This document shows, piece by piece, positions 46,968-53,838 of a stretch of 64,000 bases of DNA (position 1 is its first letter; the number at the start of each line of letters is the position of its first letter). The notes beneath the pieces are model-generated. The model did not search any database. It was given only the letters and a program-made list of their open reading frames with translations, and was not told where the DNA came from. Made by a program: the position numbers and the translations under genes. The DNA lies in assembly GCF_001575205.1 (NCBI RefSeq), contig NZ_LSRE01000034.1, positions 165,528 to 229,527 on the forward strand. The letters run 5' to 3'. The stretch is from Tsukamurella pseudospumae. Its GTDB lineage: Bacteria > Actinomycetota > Actinomycetes > Mycobacteriales > Mycobacteriaceae.

Positions 46968-48530
46968 TCAGATGGGGGAGATCGAGCGTCGCTTCTGCGG
47001 AACGCGCGGCGGGCGACGCTTCACCCGTCTCAAGGCCTCGGCGAGCATCGGGCGGGTGGCCGAGGGCAGCACGACGTCGTCGATGCCGAAGCCGTCGGCG
47101 GCGAGCAGCGGGTCGACATTGGCCTTGAACAGGGTGATCAGATCGGTCCGCGCCTGCGCGGGATCCGGCGCCGACTCGTACTGCGACCGGAACGCCAGGT
47201 CGACGGCGCTCTCGATGGGGATCGCGCAGATCTCCGCGGTGGGCCACGCGAGGGACAGGTCGGCGTGGATGCTGCGCCCGCCGCCCATCGCGATGTACGC
47301 GGCGCCGTAGGCCTTGCGGGTCACGATCACGAAGCGCGGCACCGTGGCCGCGCCGAGCTCGTAGCCGAGGCGGGCGCTGCGCCGCACCAGGTTCGTCTCC
47401 TCGGCCCCCGCGCCGACGAGGAAGCCGGGCAGGTCGATGAGGATCAGCAACGGCAGGCCGAAGGCGTCGCACACGGCGATGAAGTGCGCCGCCTTCTCGC
47501 ACGCGTGCGCGTCGAGCGCGCCGGCGTGCACCCGCGGCTGGTTGGCCACGACGCCCATCGGGCGGCCGTCCACGCGCACCAGCGTCGTCACGAGATTCGG
47601 TGCGTGCGTGCGCTTGAGCTCGAAGACGCTGTCGATATCCGCGATCGCCTCGATGACCTCGACGACGTCGTAGGCCTGCCGCATCGATGCGGGGATCATC
47701 GTGTCGATCGTCTCCGCACCGTCGCCGGCTTCGTGCGGGCCCGCGTTGATCAGCGGCTGTCCAGCTGCGGACGGCGGGAGGTAGCTCAGGAACGCGCGGA
47801 TCGAATCGAGCGCCTCCTGCTCGTCGGAGGTCACCATGTCGACGACGCCGCGCTGCGCCTGCAGGTCCGCGCCGCCGATCTCGTCGTTGGTGAGGTTCTC
47901 GCCGGTGGCCGCTTGGACGAGCGGCGCGGAGGAGATGCCGATGGTGCCCATGTCGCGGACGATCGTCACGAAGTCGCAGCACGCGGAGATGTTCGCGGGG
48001 GCGCCGAAGCCGGGGCCCATCATCGCCGCGACGAGCGGCACGTGCCCGGAGAGGTCGGCGAGGCGCAGTAGGAGCTGGGATCCCGGTGCCGCGAGGCGGG
48101 AGTCGAGCGCCTCCTGCATGCGGTGCCCGCCGCCGTCCATGAGCATGATCAGCGGGATCTCGTCGAGGAGTGCGCGTTCGGCGCAGCGATCGAGTTTGGC
48201 CATGCCGGTGGCGCCGTTGCTGCCGCCGAGCACGGTGAAGTCGAAGGCGGCGATCGCGGCGGGCCGGCCGTCGATGTAGCCGATTCCGGTGACCACGCCG
48301 TCGCCGGGCGCGACCAGGGGAGCGGCACCCTGCTGCGCCGGTCCCGGACCGGCGAGCGCACCGAACTCGTGGAAGCCTCCGTTGGCCAACACCGCCACTC
48401 GCTCGCGCGCGGTCATCTTGCCGCGCCCGTGCTGCTTGGCCACCTTCTCGGCCCGTGCCTCGTCGGACACGGCGTTGTAGGCGACCCGGACGCGATCGTT
48501 GAGCACCTGCTCCGGTGTGGAATCACTCAC
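46968..48530 (-). CDS. Acyl-CoA carboxylase carboxyltransferase (AccD-like) subunit
   Basis: A 520-residue crotonase-fold carboxyltransferase, the usual AccD length. It has VAKQHGRGKMTARERVAVLA at the N-terminus and FDFTVLGGSNGATGMAKLDR. GFGAPANISACCDFV lies in the middle, and LIDLPGFLVGAGAEE with ARLGYELGAATVPRFVIVTR form the C-terminal acyl-CoA site. It has no biotin motif, so it needs an AccA partner encoded elsewhere. Relatives carboxylate propionyl- or longer acyl-CoAs. No neighbouring accA or accE is present. A role with a methylcrotonyl- or geranyl-type acyl-CoA is possible but untested. Confidence 0.88.
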   Translation of the reverse strand: MSDSTPEQVLNDRVRVAYNAVSDEARAEKVAKQHGRGKMTARERVAVLANGGFHEFGALAGPGPAQQGAAPLVAPGDGVVTGIGYIDGRPAAIAAFDFTVLGGSNGATGMAKLDRCAERALLDEIPLIMLMDGGGHRMQEALDSRLAAPGSQLLLRLADLSGHVPLVAAMMGPGFGAPANISACCDFVTIVRDMGTIGISSAPLVQAATGENLTNDEIGGADLQAQRGVVDMVTSDEQEALDSIRAFLSYLPPSAAGQPLINAGPHEAGDGAETIDTMIPASMRQAYDVVEVIEAIADIDSVFELKRTHAPNLVTTLVRVDGRPMGVVANQPRVHAGALDAHACEKAAHFIAVCDAFGLPLLILIDLPGFLVGAGAEETNLVRRSARLGYELGAATVPRFVIVTRKAYGAAYIAMGGGRSIHADLSLAWPTAEICAIPIESAVDLAFRSQYESAPDPAQARTDLITLFKANVDPLLAADGFGIDDVVLPSATRPMLAEALRRVKRRPPRVPQKRRSISPI

Positions 48531-48635
48531 AGTCGGAAGTTAGCAGGCGATCACGCCCGACTGGACAGCCGGGCCGGTTCCGTCCATGTCCGCAGGTCGG
48601 ATGCCCGACGGTGCCCGGCGCAGTAGGGTAAGGCC

Positions 48636-48857
48636 ATGGTCATCGTTCTCGGGGCGCTCATCGTGCTGGTCGTGCTGGCGATCGTCATCGCGGCCGTCGC
48701 CGGTGTGGTGATCCTCATCGTCCGGGCGTCGAAACCGCGCCCCCAGCCGCCGTACCCGCCGTACCCCGGGTACCCGCCGGTGCAGCAGGGAGGACCCGTT
48801 CCCCCGCAGTTCCCGCAGGCCGAATTCCCTTCGCCCCCTGGCGATACCCGGCCGTGA
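48636..48857 (+). CDS. Small single-pass membrane protein with Pro-rich tail
   Basis: A 73-residue protein. Residues 1-29 form one hydrophobic helix (MVIVLGALIVLVVLAIVIAA onward), followed by a short basic stop-transfer stretch and a cytoplasmic or exported tail rich in Pro and Tyr (PPYPPYPGYPP). The composition resembles small membrane proteins near actinobacterial tRNA genes. Function unknown. It is divergent from the carboxyltransferase gene. Confidence 0.6.
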   Translation: MVIVLGALIVLVVLAIVIAAVAGVVILIVRASKPRPQPPYPPYPGYPPVQQGGPVPPQFPQAEFPSPPGDTRP

Positions 48858-48865
48858 ATGGCTGA

Positions 48866-48893
48866 AGCCCCGACCGCGTACGCGATCGGGGCT
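48866..48893 (-). terminator. Hairpin terminator of tRNA-Gly (minus strand)
   Basis: AGCCCCGACCGCG / CGCGATCGGGGCT, 13-bp stem with a single mismatch that becomes a G-U pair in the minus-strand transcript. It is placed 3 bases beyond the encoded CCA of tRNA-Gly and 9 bases beyond the stop of the plus-strand gene. Confidence 0.7.
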
Positions 48894-48895
48894 CC

Positions 48896-48971
48896 TGGAG
48901 CGGATGACGGGATTCGAACCCGCGACCCTCACCTTGGCAAGGTGATGCGCTACCAACTGCGCTACATCCGC
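48896..48971 (-). tRNA. tRNA-Gly(GCC), CCA encoded
   Basis: Cloverleaf with acceptor GCGGATG, D-arm TAGCGCAGTTGGTAGCGCA, anticodon loop TTGCCAA (GCC, reads GGC/GGT) and T-arm GGGTTCGAATCCC. CCA is genomically encoded (48898-48896). The 73-base body is identical to the copy at 52643-52715. Confidence 0.96.
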
Positions 48972-49035
48972 GTGCCTCTCGGGCGAACAACAAATTACAC
49001 GACTGTTGCGGCGAGAGGCGAATCGCCTGGTGGCG

Positions 49036-50031
49036 TCACGGTTCCCGGGGCAGGAGCAGGACCTTCCCGACGGAATCCTTCGACTCCAGCAGCGCCTGGC
49101 CCTGTTCCGCCTCCGCGAGCGGGAGTCGCGCCGAGATCACCGGCGCGATGAGTCCCTCCGCGACCAGTGGCCACTCGTCCGCGGCGACCGCGGCGACGAT
49201 CTCGGCTTTGGACCCGGGCCCGGTCAGCGGGCGGTTGCGCACGTTGAGGCCGATGATGCGCGCCCGTTTGCCGATGAGCGCCCCGACGTTGACCTCGCCG
49301 GTGTACCCGCCCTGCATACCGATGACCACCAGGCGGCCGCCGATGCCGAGTGCGTCGACGTTCCGGGGAACGTAGCTGCCGCCCATGATGTCGAGGATCA
49401 CGTCGACCTGGCCCGCGAGCTCGGCCGCGAAGTCCTGCTCGCGGTAGTTGATGACGATGTCGGCGCCGAGCTCGCGGGCCCGCTGGGCCTTACCCTCGGA
49501 CCCCACGGTGACCGCGACCCGTGCGCCCAGCGCCTTCGCGACCTGGATCGCGTGGGTGCCGATGCCGCTTCCGCCGCCGTGGACGAGGATCAGTTCGCCG
49601 GCCCTCAGGCCGGCGTCCATGACGATCGTGGACCAGACGGTGCTCGCCACCTCGGGGAGTGCAGCCGCATCGACGAGGGAGACGCCCGCGGGGACGGGGA
49701 GCAACTGGGCGGCCGGGACGACCGCGTACTCGGCGTAGCCGCCACCCGCCAACAGGGCGCACACCTCGTCGCCGACGGCGGCACCGTCGACGTCCGGGCC
49801 GAGCGCCACGACGGTTCCGGAGATCTCCATGCCCATGATGTCCGTGATCCCGGGCGGGGGCGGATAGAGGCCCTGGCGCTGCATCAGGTCGGCGCGGTTG
49901 ATCCCCGCGGCCGCGATCCGGACCAGCACCTCGCCGGGGGCCGGCGCGGGCGTGGGCACCTCGTCGACGACGAGGTTCTTCTCGTCGTCGACGACGATCG
50001 CGCGCATGGATGTCGGGGCGGTGGTGCTCAT
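49036..50031 (-). CDS. MDR-family NADPH:quinone oxidoreductase
   Basis: A 331-residue zeta-crystallin-like enzyme. It has RADLMQRQGLYPPPPGITDI near the N-terminus, the cofactor motif LVHGGGSGIGTHAIQVAKA near residues 145-163 and the conserved end LLESKDSVGKVLLL. It probably reduces quinones or electrophilic enones with NADPH (PIG3-type). It is the gene after the acetoacetate-decarboxylase-fold gene on the same strand (25 bases), so they are likely co-transcribed and share the operator at 51001-51032. Confidence 0.9.
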   Translation of the reverse strand: MSTTAPTSMRAIVVDDEKNLVVDEVPTPAPAPGEVLVRIAAAGINRADLMQRQGLYPPPPGITDIMGMEISGTVVALGPDVDGAAVGDEVCALLAGGGYAEYAVVPAAQLLPVPAGVSLVDAAALPEVASTVWSTIVMDAGLRAGELILVHGGGSGIGTHAIQVAKALGARVAVTVGSEGKAQRARELGADIVINYREQDFAAELAGQVDVILDIMGGSYVPRNVDALGIGGRLVVIGMQGGYTGEVNVGALIGKRARIIGLNVRNRPLTGPGSKAEIVAAVAADEWPLVAEGLIAPVISARLPLAEAEQGQALLESKDSVGKVLLLPREP

Positions 50032-50056
50032 GGTGCGCCTTTCGGAGGGGGCGGGG

Positions 50057-50965
50057 TCAGCGGACGGAGAACGGAACCGGCATGTGCAACGCGGCCTGGG
50101 CTCCAGTGTTCACGTCGAACTGGATCGCGCGGATCGGCTTGAGCGAACGCAGGTCGTCGGACACGCGGCCCTCGCCGAGGGTGAGGTCGATACCGCGGGG
50201 GAGCAGCGAGGTCCCGCTGGCGAGCACGTTGGTCTGGTTGAGCGTGGAGAACCAGGAGCCGTCGCGCTGTGTGTACGAGGTGAGGGTCGAGACCTTCGCG
50301 CCGCTCGCGTGCCGCTTCTGCTTGGGGGTAGGGGCGGAGAAGGCGAGGTCGACGCCACCGTCGGCGTTGGCGATCCGCGCGGTCGTGCGGGTCTCGTCGA
50401 TGTCGACGTCGAGCTCGGTGACCCACTTGGGGAAGCCGTAGCCGTCGTGCCCGCGGACCTGGGCGATCCGCGTGTTCACGGGCAGCGAGAACACGTAGGA
50501 GTGCAGGTGGTCGTCGCCGAGCGCGGACGCGAGGTCGGCCAGGCCGAGGCCGCCGTGCCGGGCCGGCCGGACCGCCACGCCGACGGCTGCCTCGGTGTAG
50601 AAGTCGATGTCGCACACGTCGTAGCGGAAGAGCATGACCGAGGCAAGACCGAGACCCGGCGCGACCTCGAGGGGCGCGAGCTCGGCCGGCAGGCGCTTGC
50701 GGATGGCTCTGGTCGGGGCCAGCATCGTCAGCCGCGCGGAGGACATCGCGTAGTAGAAGTTCGGTGTGCGCGTGGGCCCGATGGGGGAGTCCACCTGCGT
50801 CTTGGGGAGCGTGCGGAAGAAGTCGACGCCCGGCACCCGCGGGTCCCGTGCGACCTCGTCCAGCGGGGTGTCCATCCGGAAGCGGTCGTACAGGCCGTCC
50901 TTGGGGACGGTGACGGTGCGCCCGCCCAGATCGACCTCGACGGTGCCCGTTGCTGTGGTGGTCAT
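50057..50965 (-). CDS. Acetoacetate decarboxylase-fold protein
   Basis: A 302-residue protein with the ADC-family core. Recognisable segments are PTRTPNFYYAMSSARLTMLA, RYDVCDIDFYTEAAVGVAVR, GHDGYGFPKWVTELDVDIDE and a C-terminal ALHMPVPFSV. True acetoacetate decarboxylase uses a Schiff-base lysine; the Lys in GFPKWV is a candidate but I cannot confirm it. It starts at ATG 50965 with AGGAG 10 bases upstream. A decarboxylase of a beta-keto acid is the best guess. It may be induced together with the quinone oxidoreductase. Confidence 0.8.
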   Translation of the reverse strand: MTTTATGTVEVDLGGRTVTVPKDGLYDRFRMDTPLDEVARDPRVPGVDFFRTLPKTQVDSPIGPTRTPNFYYAMSSARLTMLAPTRAIRKRLPAELAPLEVAPGLGLASVMLFRYDVCDIDFYTEAAVGVAVRPARHGGLGLADLASALGDDHLHSYVFSLPVNTRIAQVRGHDGYGFPKWVTELDVDIDETRTTARIANADGGVDLAFSAPTPKQKRHASGAKVSTLTSYTQRDGSWFSTLNQTNVLASGTSLLPRGIDLTLGEGRVSDDLRSLKPIRAIQFDVNTGAQAALHMPVPFSVR

Positions 50966-51000
50966 GTCTTCGTGGCTCCTCGCCTCGGTGATGTATGCGT

Positions 51001-51032
51001 TGCTTACATGAGAGTAGAGCGGCATGTAAGCA
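51001..51032. promoter_or_regulatory. Inverted-repeat operator upstream of the ADC-fold gene
   Basis: TGCTTACATG (51001-51010) and CATGTAAGCA (51023-51032): a perfect 10-bp inverted repeat with a 12-base spacer, 35 bases upstream of the start codon at 50965. GTAAGCA-type half-sites fit TetR or related repressors. No such regulator is encoded beside it. Confidence 0.6.
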
Positions 51033-51060
51033 GTGTCAACACCAAGGTGGAGTCGAGTGT

Positions 51061-51369
51061 CTAGCGGAAGCGTCCGAGGTTGCGCCGTGCGTCCAGGACG
51101 CCGCCGGCATGGAGGAACCGCTGCACGACCTCCGTCGAGTGCAGGACCTCGTAGGGCACCCCGAGGCGGCGAGCGAGGAGGCGGATCGGATCGCTCGCAT
51201 CGGGGGCGTGGCGCGCCGCCCAGATCAGTGCCGCCTGCATGCTGGGAAAGCCGGCGGGGCGTGCCCAGGAATCCCAGCGGGGCGCCGCCACGGCGTGACG
51301 TTGGGTCCGATCGGTGTCGCGGGGTCGGGCTCCGTCGTGACCGCTTTGCTCTCTTTGGGGCATTTGCAT
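51061..51369 (-). CDS. Unrecognised 102-residue protein
   Basis: ATG 51369 has a strong ribosome site (GAGGGAG, short spacing) and codon use is typical for the genome in the second half. The first 35 residues are hydrophilic and probably disordered. The rest has ALIWAARHAPDASDPIRLLA and YEVLHSTEVVQRFLHAGGVL, which look like two helices with a mixed charge. I recognise no family. The stop codon lies 28 bases upstream of the inverted repeat at 51001-51032. It may be a small regulator or an antitoxin-like protein; this is speculation. Confidence 0.6.
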   Translation of the reverse strand: MQMPQREQSGHDGARPRDTDRTQRHAVAAPRWDSWARPAGFPSMQAALIWAARHAPDASDPIRLLARRLGVPYEVLHSTEVVQRFLHAGGVLDARRNLGRFR

Positions 51370-51718
51370 TCTCCCTCAGCAGGTTTCGGGACCGATCGTG
51401 GCGGCTCATCAGACGTCCGCCGCGAGACCTGCGGCAAGGGTTGCGCGGGGTTGCGGGGCGGTCCGTCGGTGCGGATCGCCGTTTCTGGTGTCAGCGGCGC
51501 CGGATTCGAGTAGGGAGGCGCAGGCCGAGTTGACATATGTGGTTGCAACGCTTGACGTTTCGAGAATCGGTGGTCGGCGCTGCCGAGCGAGAAGGGGTCT
51601 GACCGGTTATGATGCATGACGTGCCGCGCCGGCGCTGACGGCGCGGGTCAGATCGATCTCCGTCCCGGGGCTGGAGCCACTCGGCCCATCGCGCATCGTG
51701 CACCTGGCAGAGGTACCC
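51370..51718. other. Intergenic region with promoter-like elements
   Basis: About 350 bases of lower G+C between divergent genes. It has TTGACA at 51530-51535, TTGACG at 51552-51557 and TATGAT at 51608-51613, but no clean -35/-10 pair with normal spacing. Sequence at 51709-51713 (AGAGG) is the ribosome site of the next gene. No gene is supported here. Confidence 0.4.
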
Positions 51719-52225
51719 GTGTCGACCCGACTCTTCTCACGCGCGAACGGTGTCAGTGATCGTGCCCTGTTCTGGAACGGCCTCTGCGTCGCGTTGATCG
51801 CTCTGGCGATCGCGACCGTGTTCATCGATGCGCTCCCCACGAACCTGTCTATCGCGCTGTGCGTACTCGGGGTGGCCGCAGGTCTCGTCGGTATCCCGCT
51901 CTACATCGCCCAGGTGCTCGGCGGGTTGCGTTCGGGTCGCGGTCCTGGGGTCGACGGGGCGGAGCGCTCCACGGTGGCGGGTGAGACGCCCGTGCCGGCG
52001 GGTGTGGCTGTGCCGACGGACGTGGTCGTGCTGACGGACGCGGTCGTGGAGGCGGAGGCGGTCCCGCGGACCGAGCCGGAGCCGGTCGGGGTCGCCGTCG
52101 ACGCCTTCGGTGGATCTCTCGGCATCGATCTCCAGACCGATTCTGCTCGTGCGGACAGCGCCGATGGGCGCCGCGCGCGATGCTCGTGCCACGGCCTTCC
52201 GGAGCGCTCTGTGCCGAACGAGTAG
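51719..52225 (+). CDS. Two-helix membrane protein of unknown function
   Basis: 168 residues from GTG 51719, which has AGAGG five bases upstream; an in-frame GTG at 51698 lacks this. Two hydrophobic helices (about 22-41 and 44-64) are followed by a long, low-complexity tail rich in Val, Ala and Glu (about 80-140), and a final CSC motif. There is no recognised domain. It lies between tRNA genes in a region of lower gene density, possibly an acquired gene. Confidence 0.5.
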   Translation: MSTRLFSRANGVSDRALFWNGLCVALIALAIATVFIDALPTNLSIALCVLGVAAGLVGIPLYIAQVLGGLRSGRGPGVDGAERSTVAGETPVPAGVAVPTDVVVLTDAVVEAEAVPRTEPEPVGVAVDAFGGSLGIDLQTDSARADSADGRRARCSCHGLPERSVPNE

Positions 52226-52280
52226 GTGGTCTTCGGCGGTCCCCATGTCGCGATCCGTGTGGCGAGCTGGGGCGAAAACG

Positions 52281-52306
52281 AAAAAACCGCCTGTCACCAG
52301 GCGGTT
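52281..52306 (-). terminator. Rho-independent terminator of tRNA-Val(CAC)
   Basis: Stem AACCGCCTG / CAGGCGGTT with a 4-base loop, ending in a run of six T on the minus strand (52286-52281). Ideal intrinsic terminator 7 bases after the tRNA end. Confidence 0.9.
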
Positions 52307-52312
52307 TCTCGG

Positions 52313-52384
52313 TGGTCCTAGCTGGGATCGAACCAGCGACCTTCCCCGTGTGAAGGGGACGCTCTCCCACTGAGCCATAGGACC
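52313..52384 (-). tRNA. tRNA-Val(CAC)
   Basis: Cloverleaf with acceptor GGTCCTA/TAGGACC, anticodon loop TTCACAC (CAC, reads GTG) and T-arm CTGGTTCGATCCCAG. The CCA end is not encoded. It is divergent from the Gly-Cys-Val cluster. Confidence 0.95.
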
Positions 52385-52421
52385 GAAGCTGCGTGCGACT
52401 CCGTGTTACCAGGGAGGCGAA

Positions 52422-52605
52422 CGAGAGAGAACACTAACACGACCGCTGAGCGAAAGGGTAATCGGGCGCCCCATCAGCGATTACAGTTTCAACCCGTAAG
52501 CCGACGGGGCCTCGGGTGCGTTCCGACCACGCCGACTGCACACGAAACATGGGGTGACCTGCCGATTTGGCAGAGCGCGCGATGTTCACGTAGTGTTCTC
52601 TCTCG
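52422..52605. promoter_or_regulatory. Divergent tRNA promoters sharing a 15-base block
   Basis: Plus strand: TTGGCA (52567-52572), 18-base spacer, TAGTGT (52591-52596). Minus strand: TAGTGT at 52436-52431. In both, the -10 continues into the identical block TAGTGTTCTCTCTCG (52591-52605 and complement of 52422-52436), i.e. the same initially transcribed sequence. Confidence 0.65.
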
Positions 52606-52642
52606 CACCGGAAAGGCGTTTCAAGCGCCGGTTCGGACGAAT

Positions 52643-52715
52643 GCGGATGTAGCGCAGTTGGTAGCGCATCACCTTGCCAAGGTGAGGGTCGCGGGTTCGA
52701 ATCCCGTCATCCGCT
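52643..52715 (+). tRNA. tRNA-Gly(GCC)
   Basis: Anticodon loop TTGCCAA (GCC) and a body identical base for base to the minus-strand tRNA-Gly at 48896-48971, but without an encoded CCA. First gene of a Gly-Cys-Val cluster. Confidence 0.96.
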
Positions 52716-52732
52716 CGAAGTGGGCTTACCGT

Positions 52733-52806
52733 GGCGGTGTGGCCGAGTGGTGAGGCAACGGCCTGCAAAGCCGTGCACACGGGTTCGATTCCCGTCGCCG
52801 CCTCCA
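52733..52806 (+). tRNA. tRNA-Cys(GCA), CCA encoded
   Basis: Acceptor GGCGGTG/CGCCGCC with one G-U pair, anticodon loop CTGCAAA (GCA) and T-arm CGGGTTCGATTCCCG. Discriminator T52803 and CCA at 52804-52806. Confidence 0.95.
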
Positions 52807-52810
52807 ACAC

Positions 52811-52841
52811 GCTCAGCCACTCCGCAATGGAGCGGCTGAGC
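52811..52841 (+). terminator. Hairpin between tRNA-Cys and tRNA-Val
   Basis: GCTCAGCC-A-CTCC / GGAG-C-GGCTGAGC with one internal mismatch and a 5-base loop. It may end transcription of the Gly-Cys pair or mark a processing site. Confidence 0.55.
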
Positions 52842-52855
52842 CCCACTTCATGTAG

Positions 52856-52927
52856 GCGCGATTAGCTCAGTGGGAGAGCGCTTCCCTGACACGGAAGAGG
52901 TCACTGGTTCAATCCCAGTATCGCGCA
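52856..52927 (+). tRNA. tRNA-Val(GAC)
   Basis: Acceptor GCGCGAT/ATCGCGC, D-arm TAGCTCAGTGGGAGAGC, anticodon loop CTGACAC (GAC, reads GTC/GTT) and T-arm CTGGTTCAATCCCAG. The CCA end is not encoded. Confidence 0.95.
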
Positions 52928-52931
52928 CAAC

Positions 52932-52966
52932 ACGAAACCCCCTGGAGTCCAGGGGGTTTCGTTGTA
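52932..52966 (+). terminator. Terminator of the Gly-Cys-Val tRNA cluster
   Basis: Perfect 14-bp stem ACGAAACCCCCTGG / CCAGGGGGTTTCGT with a 3-base loop, followed by a T-containing tail (TGTATCT). Confidence 0.85.
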
Positions 52967-52995
52967 TCTGCAGCCCGGAGTGTGCGGCGCGCCGG

Positions 52996-53415
52996 TCAGC
53001 GGGCCCGGTGTGCAGTTCTCGGGCGATGGGTGACCTCGCTGCGGTAGATGACCAGTCCGAACAGCCCCTGCTGGATGAACTCGTCCGCGAGATAGCCGTC
53101 GAGGTCCATCAGATCGGCACCGGGATCGGCTTCCAGGAACGCGGTCAACGCCGGGCGGATCGTTGAGACGGTCACCTCGAACGACTCCCCGCCGAGGTCG
53201 GTGATGGTCATTCGCGACGAGCCGTCCCAGTGCTCCACATCGGCCCAGTGCCGGATTCCGCATCCCTCAACAGCCTCGATCAGGACTCGTGTGGCGAAGG
53301 CATGGAACCGGTCCGGATCATGGGTTCCCACAGCTTGCAGCGCGACGCGGTAATTCACTCCGTGGCGCCGGCTGAAGTCCCGTGCGGCGCGCTTGCGTGC
53401 TGAGTTCGATGTCAT
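52996..53415 (-). CDS. Unrecognised 139-residue protein
   Basis: A soluble protein with a basic N-terminus (TSNSARKRAARDFSRRHGVN) and the acidic core DPGADLMDLDGYLADEFIQQ, followed by a short strand LFGLVIYR and a basic C-terminus. Codon use is slightly less GC-rich than the core genes. I recognise no domain. The segment RRHGVNYRVALQAV could be a small helical DNA- or RNA-contacting region. Placed next to the tRNA cluster, it could be part of an acquired segment. Confidence 0.6.
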   Translation of the reverse strand: MTSNSARKRAARDFSRRHGVNYRVALQAVGTHDPDRFHAFATRVLIEAVEGCGIRHWADVEHWDGSSRMTITDLGGESFEVTVSTIRPALTAFLEADPGADLMDLDGYLADEFIQQGLFGLVIYRSEVTHRPRTAHRAR

Positions 53416-53838
53416 CGTCGATCACCATCCGGATTCGGTGACGGAGTTGTCCGCGTCCTCCGCCACCCTGTTCGGTGGTGGTTGCGATGTCGCAGATCCG
53501 GTGGACCTTGCCCTCGAGCGCTGTCTGTGGCGACGCGGGCGCCTGACAACTCGGGTGGCTGTGCGAGCAGCTCTGAGTTGCACCGTAGCAGAGCGATGGG
53601 AGTCGGACGATCGCGCGCCGGAATCCTCGTAGACCTTCGTGGCAGGTGGATGAGGCGCTGTGCCGAGGATTGCACGGTTTCCCGCGCCAGTGGCGAAACC
53701 GTTGAGGCGGACGACGTCCCGGATGTGGACTGATCGGTGCGTGAACCGATCAGTTCGTTGATGTCCCACAAGGTTTCGGCTCCGATTCTGGTTCGCTCCG
53801 CAGAGCTTTCCATCGCGGACTGGGGTTCCATCGAACCT
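53416..53838. other. Gene-poor 0.42 kb stretch of lower G+C
   Basis: No convincing reading frame; the frames present show poor codon bias. The base composition is visibly lower in G+C than flanking core genes. An in-frame GTG at 53737 could extend the ketosynthase by 34 residues, but those residues do not look like the family N-terminus. No tRNA-like or hairpin element was seen. Confidence 0.5.

Noticed and set aside
51737..52378. Minus-strand reading frame of about 213 codons across tRNA-Val
   Set aside because: Its start is the translation of tRNA-Val sequence (a common false protein beginning MAQWESVPFTRG), and it opposes a plus-strand gene with a better ribosome site.
48896..52715. Integrated prophage or integrative element between the tRNA-Gly copies
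   Set aside because: No integrase, excisionase or phage gene is present and the tRNAs are in inverted, not direct, orientation.
52403..52846. Short reading frames over the tRNA-Gly/Cys cluster
   Set aside because: They contain translated tRNA sequence (for example DVAQLVAHHLAKVRVAGSNP), a known artefact.
53393..53632. Possible 79-residue plus-strand gene
   Set aside because: Poor codon bias, no ribosome site and it overlaps the start of the minus-strand gene at 53415.
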